Origin: Candidatus Neomicrothrix sp. UBA2974
GTDB taxonomy: Bacteria > Actinomycetota > Acidimicrobiia > Acidimicrobiales > MedAcidi-G1
DNA length: 64,000 bases
Direction of reading: 5' to 3'
Assembly (NCBI GenBank): GCA_002348705.1
Contig: DEAU01000014.1
Span: 65,137-129,136 of the forward strand
A program made the position numbers and the translations under genes. Below, in pieces: positions 28,044-36,759 of this stretch. Positions within the stretch are counted from its first letter, which is position 1; each line of letters starts with the position of its first letter. Under the pieces are notes generated by a model that searched no databases, had not been told where the DNA came from, and was given only the letters and a program-made list of their open reading frames with translations.

Positions 28044-30646
28044 GCCGTCTTCTCCATCCGTGTAGACGCTACGAAGTCGGCAGCCAGACGCAGCATCTCT
28101 CTGGCAACCATCGGCGCGGCGTTCTGGTTCTGGCCGGTAACGAGGTTGCCATCAACTACCCAGTGGTTGGCAAACGGATCGCGAAATCGGGTTTCGCTCT
28201 CAAAGTGCGCTCCAAGCTTGCGCAGTTCGGTTTCGGGATGTTGTGGTGTGCTGGCAATGCCGAGCTCGTATACCTGCTTGTCGGTTACCCCTGTGACCCG
28301 TCGACCCTGCACGAGTGGTGAGCCGTCTTTGGCCTTAGCTCGGATCAATCCGAGTGGGCCATGGCAGACGCCGCCGATTACTCGCTCGTGCTCATTTGCC
28401 ACTGTGATCTGTCGTCCAAGTTGTTCTGAGGAGCCAAGGTCAAACGCTGCACCCCAACCACCGGCGAGATAGACAATGTCATAGTCGGCCATCTCCAGAT
28501 CGGCGACGATAAGGGAATCGTTCACCTTGGCCCTGAGGTCGTCGTCGGCTAAGAAGCGGTCACAGGCATCGGTGCGCAGCACACCCTTGAGCGATTGTGG
28601 GTCGACGGGGATCACGCCGCCGTTGGGGCTGGCGACGTCGACGGTCATACCGGCATCGAAGAAGGCGTAATAGGGCACGGTGAGCTCGCTCGAGAAGACT
28701 CCCGTGGGTTTGCCCACATCGAGCACGCCGTGGTTCGTGGCGATGACCACAGCTCGCCGGCCCATCAGGTCGACATCAATGGCTTCGGTGTCGCGTGGAT
28801 GCATGCCAACCAAATTGAGGAGCTTTCGCACAACACGTGCGAGGGGAAGCGCCTTTTTCGCTGCTGGACGTCCGATTCGGGTGAGAACGGCATAGGGCCA
28901 TGGATGGTTGCGTTGAGGAACAGCTCGTGTTCGTTCATTGGCAAGACGAATAGCCATAAGGTCAAACACTGCTGCTGCTTCCGCTTCTTCCCAGCGGTTC
29001 TCGGCTTCGATTGGGTCGGAGTCGAGGTCGTAGAGCTCCCACTGGTCGGGAAGCGGAGTTGAGCGGTAGGTGTCGCCGGCCGCTCCAGTGCTAGCCAGGT
29101 GCCGGACGCCAGGTTCAGTCCATGTTTCCGGATCGTCGAAGCTGCGGACGATCTTCCAGAGGTTTCCTCCCCCGCCGACGGCATCTACTTCATCAACACG
29201 ACTAATAACGCTCTCGAAATTGGCAGCCACGTGAGCGGGCACGCGTATACGTAGCGATGGTGGTTGACTGTCGATTCGCCCTAGGCGGCGGGCCATGCCG
29301 CTAGCACCAGAGTCACCCTCTGGCATGTTGTCTCGAGTGATCGCGTAGACGGTGCGATCACGGTCTGGGTCAGCAGCGCCGTCGAGCACTGGTGTGAGGT
29401 CACGCCCCGGCAAAGGGTGTAGTTCACTGAAAAAAGCTCGCATGCGTTGGGAGGTCGCATCCACGTCAATTCCTGCTGCAGCAAGCAGGGTGGGTACCAG
29501 GTCAATATGTGACGTGGGCGCATCGTTGACCACGAGGGCGGTCGTCGGCCTGGTTCCGATTCTGGCGATCGTGAACGGCACGCGGGTCGCCTCGTCGTAG
29601 AGGTTGAACCATTTCTGATGGAGCCCCCCATGGGCTCCGAGCAGCTCACCATGATCAGAGGTCCGGACCAGTATCGCATCGTCGGAGCCACTCTCGCTGA
29701 CTGCTCGACGAACCCGATCGAGTGGTGCGTCGGAAGAGAGGTGCAGCCGGTAGTAGAGGTTTCGGTATTCCTGTGCCCGTTGACGGTAAGTCCGTTCGAC
29801 GACTGGTGGTGGGCCGTAGGTCGATGGGTAGGAAGCTCTGTACGCGACCTGTGCTGCAGGCTTCGACGCTAGGTCTTCGTGGTCGGTGGGCGATGCGGGA
29901 ACGTCGGGTGGGTTGTCGGCATCGGTTGCGAACGGACTGTTCGGGCCGATTTGTCCGAGCCAAGCCGGCGTGTAGACGATGTCGTGCGGGTTGACAAAGC
30001 ACACGACCAACAGAAAAGGCCTCTGCGCATTTTCGTCGCCGACGCGCCTCAGCGCGTATCGATCTTTTAGCCAGTCGACGGCTCGGTCGGCAAATATTGG
30101 GTCGCAAATCAGCCCGGACTGGGCTGGTGACGGACCGTGGGGTTCAGGTCCGACCCATCCCGAAAATCCGAAACTATCGAGTGGATCGGCCTCGAGGTAG
30201 GCCTGCACTGCTAATTGATCCAGGGCGCCACGGGCGTCGTGGGTAGCCAGGGCGTTTCCGGTAGCCGGGTCCACCAGGTCGGCATGGCTCATATGCCACT
30301 TTCCTACGTACTTGGTGTCATAACCGCTGGAACGAAACCAATGGCCAAGTGTCGGAACCTCGCTGGGTCGAAGCCACCGCATTCGCGAGTCGTCCGCCAT
30401 CTTCCCGAGGCCGTTTGTCTGGGTGACGCCATGGACGTCGGGGTAGTGGCCAGTGAACAATGTTGGTCTACTGGGAACGCAGGCGAGCGAGCCTGTGTAG
30501 TGGCGCCGAAATGAAACCCCGTTGTCTTCGAACCACCGTGCCCCGGTCAACTTCTCGCTACGCCACGCTGCGATCTCCTTTGACTCATAAGGCGGGGCAG
30601 CACGTTCCTGATCAGTCATGAGGACGATCACGTCGGGAGGTTTCAT
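28040..30646 (-). CDS. Sulfatase fused to a C-terminal DJ-1/PfpI domain
   Basis: An 868-residue protein with two recognisable enzymes in one frame. Residues 1 to about 570 are a type I sulfatase: C56-V-P-S-R is the formylglycine motif, GKWH at 115-118, and the metal/active-site segments TDQER (11-15) and TSDHGELLGAHG (329-340). A linker of about 60 residues follows. From about 630 a DJ-1/PfpI (class I glutamine-amidotransferase-like) domain runs to the end, with a conserved Glu at 654, AGGWGAAFD at 728-736 and the nucleophile elbow GGVCHGP (Cys761, His762). The frame is uninterrupted. It overlaps both neighbours by four bases. The formylglycine-generating enzyme is not nearby. Confidence 0.87.
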   Translation of the reverse strand: MKPPDVIVLMTDQERAAPPYESKEIAAWRSEKLTGARWFEDNGVSFRRHYTGSLACVPSRPTLFTGHYPDVHGVTQTNGLGKMADDSRMRWLRPSEVPTLGHWFRSSGYDTKYVGKWHMSHADLVDPATGNALATHDARGALDQLAVQAYLEADPLDSFGFSGWVGPEPHGPSPAQSGLICDPIFADRAVDWLKDRYALRRVGDENAQRPFLLVVCFVNPHDIVYTPAWLGQIGPNSPFATDADNPPDVPASPTDHEDLASKPAAQVAYRASYPSTYGPPPVVERTYRQRAQEYRNLYYRLHLSSDAPLDRVRRAVSESGSDDAILVRTSDHGELLGAHGGLHQKWFNLYDEATRVPFTIARIGTRPTTALVVNDAPTSHIDLVPTLLAAAGIDVDATSQRMRAFFSELHPLPGRDLTPVLDGAADPDRDRTVYAITRDNMPEGDSGASGMARRLGRIDSQPPSLRIRVPAHVAANFESVISRVDEVDAVGGGGNLWKIVRSFDDPETWTEPGVRHLASTGAAGDTYRSTPLPDQWELYDLDSDPIEAENRWEEAEAAAVFDLMAIRLANERTRAVPQRNHPWPYAVLTRIGRPAAKKALPLARVVRKLLNLVGMHPRDTEAIDVDLMGRRAVVIATNHGVLDVGKPTGVFSSELTVPYYAFFDAGMTVDVASPNGGVIPVDPQSLKGVLRTDACDRFLADDDLRAKVNDSLIVADLEMADYDIVYLAGGWGAAFDLGSSEQLGRQITVANEHERVIGGVCHGPLGLIRAKAKDGSPLVQGRRVTGVTDKQVYELGIASTPQHPETELRKLGAHFESETRFRDPFANHWVVDGNLVTGQNQNAAPMVAREMLRLAADFVASTRMEKTA

Positions 30647-31086
30647 GGCGTGTCCTGCTCTAGGTGGGCTTTCAGCCCCTCAAGCATGTCGCGTGAGGCC
30701 TTGGCCAGAACTCGACCGAAGACCCGGGCCATCACCTGTTGGGGCGGTCGGGGTCCAGTGTCGATGCGGCTCGTGATCGTCACGGTTGTTCCAGCATCTG
30801 TGCGGACAAGTTTCCATGCATTGGATGCCGAGCGAACGACACTCGGCAATCCTTCGATGCTGTAACGGATTTCGCGGCCAGGCGCCCACTCGGTGACACG
30901 TTCTAGGAGCGCGTTCCGGTCGATCTGGACCCGTCTCACGCTGCCTACACCCTCCTTATGTCCACTTGTGAGGCATGAATGGGCGACGTTTGGCGCCCAA
31001 CGGCTGATTTCGCCAAAGTCGGCCAGAGTGGCCCAGACGGTTTCTGGCGAACGAGCCATCACCATCCTCTCTGTGATCTCAATCAT
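30643..31086 (-). CDS. SRPBCC (polyketide cyclase/START-like) family protein
   Basis: A 147-residue protein starting MIEITERMVMARSPETVWATLADFGEISRWAPNV, a standard START-fold opening with the W-x-x-L-x-D-F pattern. It has VTEWAPGREIRYSIEG in the middle and a long C-terminal helix. These proteins form a hydrophobic pocket that binds or cyclises small lipophilic ligands. The stop overlaps the ATG of the sulfatase-PfpI gene. Its ligand may be the substrate of the cluster. Confidence 0.82.
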   Translation of the reverse strand: MIEITERMVMARSPETVWATLADFGEISRWAPNVAHSCLTSGHKEGVGSVRRVQIDRNALLERVTEWAPGREIRYSIEGLPSVVRSASNAWKLVRTDAGTTVTITSRIDTGPRPPQQVMARVFGRVLAKASRDMLEGLKAHLEQDTP

Positions 31087-31156
31087 TTGCTCTAGAAGAC
31101 GAACAGGACCTGACCCGGCATCGGTCCCGCGTCTTCAAGGGCCCGGTGGGTCTCCA

Positions 31157-31684
31157 TTAGCGATCTCGTGAAGCTAGTTGTAGACCCGGAACCTTGGCTG
31201 GGTCAGTCTCGGAGGGCGCAAGGCGCTCAAGCCGCGCCGTATACCCGAGGTATTCCCAAACCATTTTCTCGCCCTCGCGCCTGCGACGGATCTCGATCGC
31301 CCTGCCTTGTGGACGAAGAACATGCTCTCCGTCCTCGTAGGTAGCCGCCACGTGAATCTCGGTGGCCTTGTCGAACTCAGCAACGTCGTTGACTCCCCGT
31401 TCCAAAGTGCCGTCACAGCGCATGTCGTGGATGATGCCTCCAGCGGTGACGACCATACGGTCACCACGTTGTTCGACTCGCTGGACGTGCCCCAGGCCCA
31501 GGTGGTCGAGTTGCTCCTTACCGTCGATCAGGACCTCGACCGTCCGCCAGTAGCCGTCAAGGTCGGGAGCGTTCACCGGCGCGGATTCGGCGCATCCAGC
31601 CAGGACCGGGGGCGGCCAGACAGTCCAGCCCCCATCAGGAGTGTGGGCCACCGGGATGTCGTCGATAGCGCTTTGGGTATTCAT
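31157..31684 (-). CDS. Uncharacterised lipocalin-like protein in the sulfatase cluster
   Basis: A 175-residue protein not matched to a named family. After about 40 variable residues, a run of short beta-strand-like segments begins with DLDGYWRTVEVLIDG and continues through VQRVEQRGDRMVVTAGG, ATEIHVAATYEDGEHVL and MVWEYLGYTARLERL. The G-x-W near the start of the barrel recalls lipocalin/calycin proteins. No signal peptide is visible. Its ATG overlaps the stop of the arylsulfatase gene (31681-31684), so it is co-translated with it. Confidence 0.6.
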   Translation of the reverse strand: MNTQSAIDDIPVAHTPDGGWTVWPPPVLAGCAESAPVNAPDLDGYWRTVEVLIDGKEQLDHLGLGHVQRVEQRGDRMVVTAGGIIHDMRCDGTLERGVNDVAEFDKATEIHVAATYEDGEHVLRPQGRAIEIRRRREGEKMVWEYLGYTARLERLAPSETDPAKVPGLQLASRDR

Positions 31685-33969
31685 TGGCGCGACATCTCCG
31701 TTCTGGCCGTCGCTGCCTCCTCGGCCCGCGGAACGAAGCCCGCTTTCTGAGCTCGCGGTTGCGGCAGTTGGATCACGATCTCATGCAAAGTTCCGGTGAA
31801 CGCGAACGGCGCCGAATAGCGGTGCGACACGGCCGAGCCGTGGTCCTCCCCAATGCTGGCGCCCACCGAAGAGATGATTCTCATGTACGAAGTGATCTGT
31901 GCTCGGCCACAGGCCTCACCATCGACGAAGACTTCGATCCAACCGGAAGAGCGACTATCGCGTTCCAAGTGGACACCAAGAGAACTGTCACCGGCTGGCA
32001 CCTTGATGGTCGACTCAACGATCGTATGGTCGCCGAACGAGTTGTAGTCGACGACCAGACGGCCATTCTGCAAAAAGACTGAAAAGCCTGAGTTAACGGT
32101 ACCGGTCGCCCATAGGACGCCTTCATCGCCTGGCTCACTCGTGATTCGCGCGGCGAGGTCGACGGCGCGACCGCCCAGCCCTGCAGCAGCACCTGCAGGA
32201 ATCGGCGACATGGGCGGACGGTATATGTAGCGACGATTGAGACGGTGTGGAGAATGGTCGCTCGGATGCGCGGCAAATAGCTCGATCGTGCGATCGTCGA
32301 GTGGGAGGACGCCGTGGCGTTCAGCTTCCTGCCACCACAGGTCCACCAGTTCCGCGAGCTTCCGTCGTTCTAAATCAGCCAGATTGATGCACTCTGAAGG
32401 ATCGGTGCTGAGGTCGTAGAGTTCCCAGGGCTCGGCGTCGAAATCGTCGCCCGGATTGTGCTTGGTTACCGCTTTCCACCAGACCCCTTCTCTTTCGGCG
32501 ACCAAAGCCCGACTGCCAGAGTTCTCAAAGTATTGGAGCGTGTTTGTCGCTGGTGCCTCCGCATCGCCTAGAGGGACCTTGAAAGAATGGCCCGTGACCG
32601 GCATCTGCTCGATTCCCTTGTGTACTTCCGGAGGTATGACACCAAGGATTTCGTAGATCGTCGGAGTGATGTCTGACACGTTCACGAACTGCGAGCGTTT
32701 CGTACCGACCTGTCCTGTTCCGAAGCCGGCAGGCCAGTGCATGACCATTGGCACGTGGACGCCACCCTCGTGGGTGCTCTGCTTGTACCACCGGAACGGC
32801 GAATTGCCGCACTGGGCCCAGCCCCACGGGTAGTTGGTGTGGCTGTTTGGGCCCCCGATGTCATCAATGCGCTGGATGGCTTCGTCAGGTGATTCCAGAA
32901 TGCCGTTGAAGAACTTCATTTCGTGCAGCACGCCGAACGGGCCACCCTCCTGCGACGCACCGTTGTCAGCCAGTACCACGAGGATGGTGTTGTCAAGTTC
33001 GCCCATCGCCCGAAGTCCTTCGACCAGACGCCCGATCTGGTCGTCGGTGTGGTCCAGGAAAGCTGCGAAGGCCTCCTGGAGTCGACACGCCAGCCGACGT
33101 TGCGTTTCGGGCAGGTCGTCCCAGGCTTCAACGCCGGGGTTCCGGGGCGCAAGTTCTGTGTCGGGAGGGATCACGCCAAGTTCGAGCTGACGCTGGTACC
33201 AGCGTTGACGCACCACGTCCCAGCCCTCGTCGTAGCGGCCCCGATACTTGTCGAGGTAGGCCTGTGGGGCCTGATGTGGGGCATGTGTGGCGCCAAACGG
33301 CAGATAGGCGAAGAACGGTCGGTCCGGCCTCACCCCCTTGCTGTCGGTAATCATTTGAAGCAGTTGGTCGACTAGGTCCTCGCTCAGGTGATAGCCGTCC
33401 TGGGGTATTGACGGTGGGGCAATGTGACTGTTGTCTCGGACAAGCTCGGGATAGAACTGGTCGGTCTCGCCCTCCAGGAAACCGTAGAAGCGGTCGAAGC
33501 CGCGTCCCAGTGGCCACTGGTCGAACGGTCCTGCTGCCGAGGTGTCCTGGGTAGGCGCGAGATGCCACTTTCCGGCACAGAAGGTGGCATATCCCTCGGC
33601 GTGCAGGACCTCTGCGATGGTAGACGCCGAGTTCGAGATGTGGCCGAGTTGATGCGGGAACCCTGTACGCCAGTTGGACACGCCCCGTAGTCCAACTGCG
33701 TGCTGCGACCGACCGGTAAGTAACGCCGCACGCGTCGGTGAGCAAAGTGGTGTGACGTGGAAGTTTGTGAACTGCACGCCACCAGCAGCAAGCGCGTCCA
33801 CATTTGTAGTGTCGATGTCGGAGCCGTAACAGCCGAGTTGGGCGAATCCCGTGTCGTCGAGGAGCACGATCACTACGTTGGGTGCGTCCTCGCCCGGGTG
33901 GGGCGGCTCCATGTAGTGCGGCTCAGAGTCCACCAGCGTCCGGCTGATCGTTCCCTTGAACTCGCTCAT
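31681..33969 (-). CDS. Type I arylsulfatase
   Basis: A 762-residue sulfatase. Metal-binding VLLDDTGFAQLGCYG is at residues 35-49. The formylglycine signature C76-S-P-T-R-A-A-L-L-T-G-R is fully canonical, GKWHLAP follows, and LADNGASQEGG carries the second metal pair. The long C-terminus (from about 590) with GSVTVN-like strands and DGEACGRA matches the C-terminal extension of Pseudomonas AtsA-like arylsulfatases. No secretion signal is seen, so it acts inside the cell or is exported by another route. It starts a run of tightly packed genes that ends with the molybdenum hydroxylase. Confidence 0.93.
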   Translation of the reverse strand: MSEFKGTISRTLVDSEPHYMEPPHPGEDAPNVVIVLLDDTGFAQLGCYGSDIDTTNVDALAAGGVQFTNFHVTPLCSPTRAALLTGRSQHAVGLRGVSNWRTGFPHQLGHISNSASTIAEVLHAEGYATFCAGKWHLAPTQDTSAAGPFDQWPLGRGFDRFYGFLEGETDQFYPELVRDNSHIAPPSIPQDGYHLSEDLVDQLLQMITDSKGVRPDRPFFAYLPFGATHAPHQAPQAYLDKYRGRYDEGWDVVRQRWYQRQLELGVIPPDTELAPRNPGVEAWDDLPETQRRLACRLQEAFAAFLDHTDDQIGRLVEGLRAMGELDNTILVVLADNGASQEGGPFGVLHEMKFFNGILESPDEAIQRIDDIGGPNSHTNYPWGWAQCGNSPFRWYKQSTHEGGVHVPMVMHWPAGFGTGQVGTKRSQFVNVSDITPTIYEILGVIPPEVHKGIEQMPVTGHSFKVPLGDAEAPATNTLQYFENSGSRALVAEREGVWWKAVTKHNPGDDFDAEPWELYDLSTDPSECINLADLERRKLAELVDLWWQEAERHGVLPLDDRTIELFAAHPSDHSPHRLNRRYIYRPPMSPIPAGAAAGLGGRAVDLAARITSEPGDEGVLWATGTVNSGFSVFLQNGRLVVDYNSFGDHTIVESTIKVPAGDSSLGVHLERDSRSSGWIEVFVDGEACGRAQITSYMRIISSVGASIGEDHGSAVSHRYSAPFAFTGTLHEIVIQLPQPRAQKAGFVPRAEEAATARTEMSRQ

Positions 33970-33982
33970 CGGATCTCCTCGT

Positions 33983-34804
33983 TCAGACGGTGACGGTAGT
34001 GAGGTCGCCGCCGATGATGACTTCGCCGGAGTAATGTTCGGCCGCCAGAGCTATCCACTCCGGATATGTCTCAGGCGTGGGTGCCGGCACCATGTGGGTG
34101 AAGGCAAGTCGCTTTGCACCAACCCGTTCAGCGGTCTGAGCCGCCTCCACGACGCCCGAGTGGTAGTCGAGGATGTCCTGCATCATGGGATTAGGTATCA
34201 GTTCGACGAGGTCGCGGCGAATCACCGTTTGGACGTAGACGTCAGCGCTGCGAGCTAGTTCGTCGACTCCCTCACATGGGACAGTGTCTCCGACAAGCGC
34301 AGCGGTGCTGCCGCCGTGCTCGAGGCGGAATCCGATTGTCGGCCGCACGGGTGCATGTTCGGTCGCCTCGGTGGATATCTCGACATCACCAACGATAAAA
34401 GAGTCCCCAGGAACCAACTCGGTAACGCGAACTTTGGGCGGACCAAGAAGGACTTCGTGGTGCTCGATTCGGTAGCCGATGTCCGGCTCAAGGGCATTTA
34501 GTTGCCGATCAACAAACTCGGCCGTGCCAACCGGACCATAGATAGGGAGTGTCGCTTTGCCCTGTGACATAACCCAGTGTGTCGTGATTACATCGTTGAG
34601 ACCGCATATGTGGTCACTATGCAGGTGGGTGATCAGTACCCCCGCGAGTAATCCTGGGAGGGATCCCGCGCCAGCCATTCGCATCACCACCCCCCTGCCA
34701 GCGTCGGTAAGAATGTGAGCATCACCGGCCTTCACCAGTGTGGATGGGCCAGCCCGGTTGGCGTCAGGCAATGGCGAGCCTGTCCCGGTCAGGATTATTT
34801 CCAT
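33983..34804 (-). CDS. Metallo-beta-lactamase-fold hydrolase (RNase Z / type III sulfatase-like)
   Basis: A 273-residue MBL-fold protein. LTGTGSPLPDANRAGPS opens the fold, THLHSDHICGL (about residues 59-69) is the zinc motif HxHxDH, and later ligands are in TEHAPV, LVGDTV and FTHMVPAP. The pattern is that of the RNase Z/arylsulfatase branch, members of which cleave phosphodiesters or, in the case of AtsA of Pseudoalteromonas, sulfate esters. Because it sits between a sulfatase and other catabolic genes, ester hydrolysis is more likely than tRNA processing. Its ATG overlaps the upstream TAA (TAATG). Confidence 0.84.
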   Translation of the reverse strand: MEIILTGTGSPLPDANRAGPSTLVKAGDAHILTDAGRGVVMRMAGAGSLPGLLAGVLITHLHSDHICGLNDVITTHWVMSQGKATLPIYGPVGTAEFVDRQLNALEPDIGYRIEHHEVLLGPPKVRVTELVPGDSFIVGDVEISTEATEHAPVRPTIGFRLEHGGSTAALVGDTVPCEGVDELARSADVYVQTVIRRDLVELIPNPMMQDILDYHSGVVEAAQTAERVGAKRLAFTHMVPAPTPETYPEWIALAAEHYSGEVIIGGDLTTVTV

Positions 34805-35631
34805 TACGGCCTCTCTTGGTGATCAACAGAGGCCGCTAGTCCATTAACGGTTGGCCGAGTCACCAATGCGTAGGTGTCGGCAATGGCCGGCTCGCGGTAC
34901 TCGTTTTGAGCTGTGAGGCGATCTGGATCCATAACAACGGCCATGAAGGCCCGCCTGCTCGGAAAGGTATTGAAACGAACCTGATCCCAACGTCGGCCAT
35001 CGCCGATGATCGTGCCCTCAACAGCGAACCATCCTTCGACACGAGCTCCATGCGGGGCCGCGACCTGTCCGGCATGCTTGCTGTAAGACTCCATGCCTGC
35101 CGGTGACTGGGCGCCGACGTTGTCGTGAAAGGACAACACGTGGACCACCATCACCTCGCCGTCGTCGGTAGTCGGCGGGTGGGGCACCTCTTTCCAGTCA
35201 GGAAGATCGAAGACTCCCCAATTGGATCCCAACATCGGCTGGGTCCCCATGACGATCGTCTTGGCCATTCCCGCGTCCTTGTGCTTGTGGAGGCGCTGGA
35301 AATCGTCGCGTTGTTGCATGTCGATGAAACTGCGGCGAGTCGGGTACTTGACCACTGCTACTCGATCCCAGTTCGGCTCAGTGCCAAGCAACTGGTCTTC
35401 CACTTCAGCTACGAAGACGATTTCGGCGCCCACGGCGGCCAATGGTGCCGTCGGCGTGTACAGGTCATCGGCCTCGCGTCCGCTGATTGTTGAATCACGA
35501 CCGTCTGCATAGTCCGCTTCCCTGCGGTAGCTCATCAGGTTCACCATCCAAACCGGGCCGTCTTCGTCTGGAGCGGTGGATGCGAGGCGTCGGCCATACC
35601 CGGTGTTGACCTCTCCATAGCGCGGACTCAT
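34804..35631 (-). CDS. DUF1330-like tandem ferredoxin-fold protein
   Basis: A 275-residue protein with two similar halves. Each half has a strand region (VWMVNLMSYR; VMVVHVLSF), a following helix and a final W-D-x-V-x-V/F-x-x-x-P-S/T-R-R-x-F segment (WDRVAVVKYPTRRSF; WDQVRFNTFPSRRAF). That is the DUF1330/dimeric alpha-beta barrel signature, here fused as a duplication. Single-domain relatives often accompany oxygenases. Function is unknown. It is coupled to the MBL hydrolase gene. Confidence 0.72.
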   Translation of the reverse strand: MSPRYGEVNTGYGRRLASTAPDEDGPVWMVNLMSYRREADYADGRDSTISGREADDLYTPTAPLAAVGAEIVFVAEVEDQLLGTEPNWDRVAVVKYPTRRSFIDMQQRDDFQRLHKHKDAGMAKTIVMGTQPMLGSNWGVFDLPDWKEVPHPPTTDDGEVMVVHVLSFHDNVGAQSPAGMESYSKHAGQVAAPHGARVEGWFAVEGTIIGDGRRWDQVRFNTFPSRRAFMAVVMDPDRLTAQNEYREPAIADTYALVTRPTVNGLAASVDHQERP

Positions 35632-35762
35632 CGGGGTTTGTCGATCATGAGATGGTCCTCTTCCTTAACTTGTTCGGGTTCCGTTCGGTTGCATGCTTCT
35701 TGTCCGCTATCCAGCGAGCTGGCATCACTTCTCACAGCCCGATTCGTTTTCGCGAGCCGTGC

Positions 35763-36701
35763 TCACATGACTCGGTCTCCGATTAGGTCATCAATGATCC
35801 GGGCCAATTCCGGGCCGCAGTCCTCTTGCACGAAGTGTCCACCGCCTTCGATGGTGCGGTGGAGTTGTGCTTGTGCGCCGGGGACAAGGGCTCGGAACGG
35901 TTTGTCTCCGCCTCGAGTGACCGGGTCCTGGTCGCTGAAGCAGCAAAGGAGCGGCTTATTCCAGCTCTTCAGCGTCTCCCATGCAGCGGCATTCTCGGCA
36001 CCCTCAGGACCGTCTGGAGACGTCACTACGAGTGATGGCCAGATGCGGGCCCCAGCCTTGTAGGAGTCGTCAGGAAATGGTGCGTCGTAAGCGGCGATCT
36101 CGTTCGACGAAAGGTCGCTTACGCACGCCCGGTTGACCAGATCGCCAATGGAGAACACCGGCGAGTCCTGGGAGAACTTCTGCCAAGCCATGAATGCCTC
36201 CCCGGGCGGGGGTGCTCCGGTCGGAAGGCCGGTGTTTGACAAGACGATCCGGGCAAACCGATCAGGTTCGGCGGTGACCAATCTCAGCCCGATCAGTCCT
36301 CCCCAGTCCTGCCCAAAGAACGTGATCTCAGTTAGATCAAGATGGTCGAACACCAGACTTGACATCCACGCGATATGACGGGCATACGTGTAATCACCCA
36401 TCTCCGCTGGCTTGTCACTACGGCCGAAGCCGATCTGGTCAGGTACAACGACCCGGTGCCCAGCATTAACCAGTGGCGGAATCATGTGCCGATACAGGTA
36501 GCCCCATGACGGCTCGCCGTGCAGGAGTAGTACCGGCGCGGCGTCAGTCGGCCCCTCGTCCAGATAGTGGACTCGCAGCCTTCCGCCATCATCCGTCTGG
36601 TCGTCTTCTTCGGGTGCAGCTGGAACCTCGGCGTATTGCGGTTCAAACGGAAAGTCGGGCAAGTCGGCGAAGCGATCGTCCGGGGTACGAAGTGCCTTCA
36701 T
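35763..36701 (-). CDS. Haloalkane dehalogenase
   Basis: A 312-residue alpha/beta hydrolase from the ATG at 36701, which has AGGAGAT just upstream. The frame is open for 55 more codons, but they show no homology. HGEPSWGYLYR (61-71), nucleophile GQDWGG (Asp132, Trp133) and His289 in GGGHFVQED match haloalkane dehalogenases of the DhlA/DmbA kind. The acidic insertion EEDDQTDD (residues 31-38) is unusual. Cofactor-free hydrolysis of a haloalkane to alcohol and halide is the family reaction. It is the first gene of the sulfatase cluster, 131 bases before the DUF1330-like gene. Confidence 0.88.
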   Translation of the reverse strand: MKALRTPDDRFADLPDFPFEPQYAEVPAAPEEDDQTDDGGRLRVHYLDEGPTDAAPVLLLHGEPSWGYLYRHMIPPLVNAGHRVVVPDQIGFGRSDKPAEMGDYTYARHIAWMSSLVFDHLDLTEITFFGQDWGGLIGLRLVTAEPDRFARIVLSNTGLPTGAPPPGEAFMAWQKFSQDSPVFSIGDLVNRACVSDLSSNEIAAYDAPFPDDSYKAGARIWPSLVVTSPDGPEGAENAAAWETLKSWNKPLLCCFSDQDPVTRGGDKPFRALVPGAQAQLHRTIEGGGHFVQEDCGPELARIIDDLIGDRVM

Positions 36702-36759
36702 AGCATCTCCTTTGTCCTCTTTTCCCTCTAGCCCGACCATCCTGAACGAACTTTCCTTT

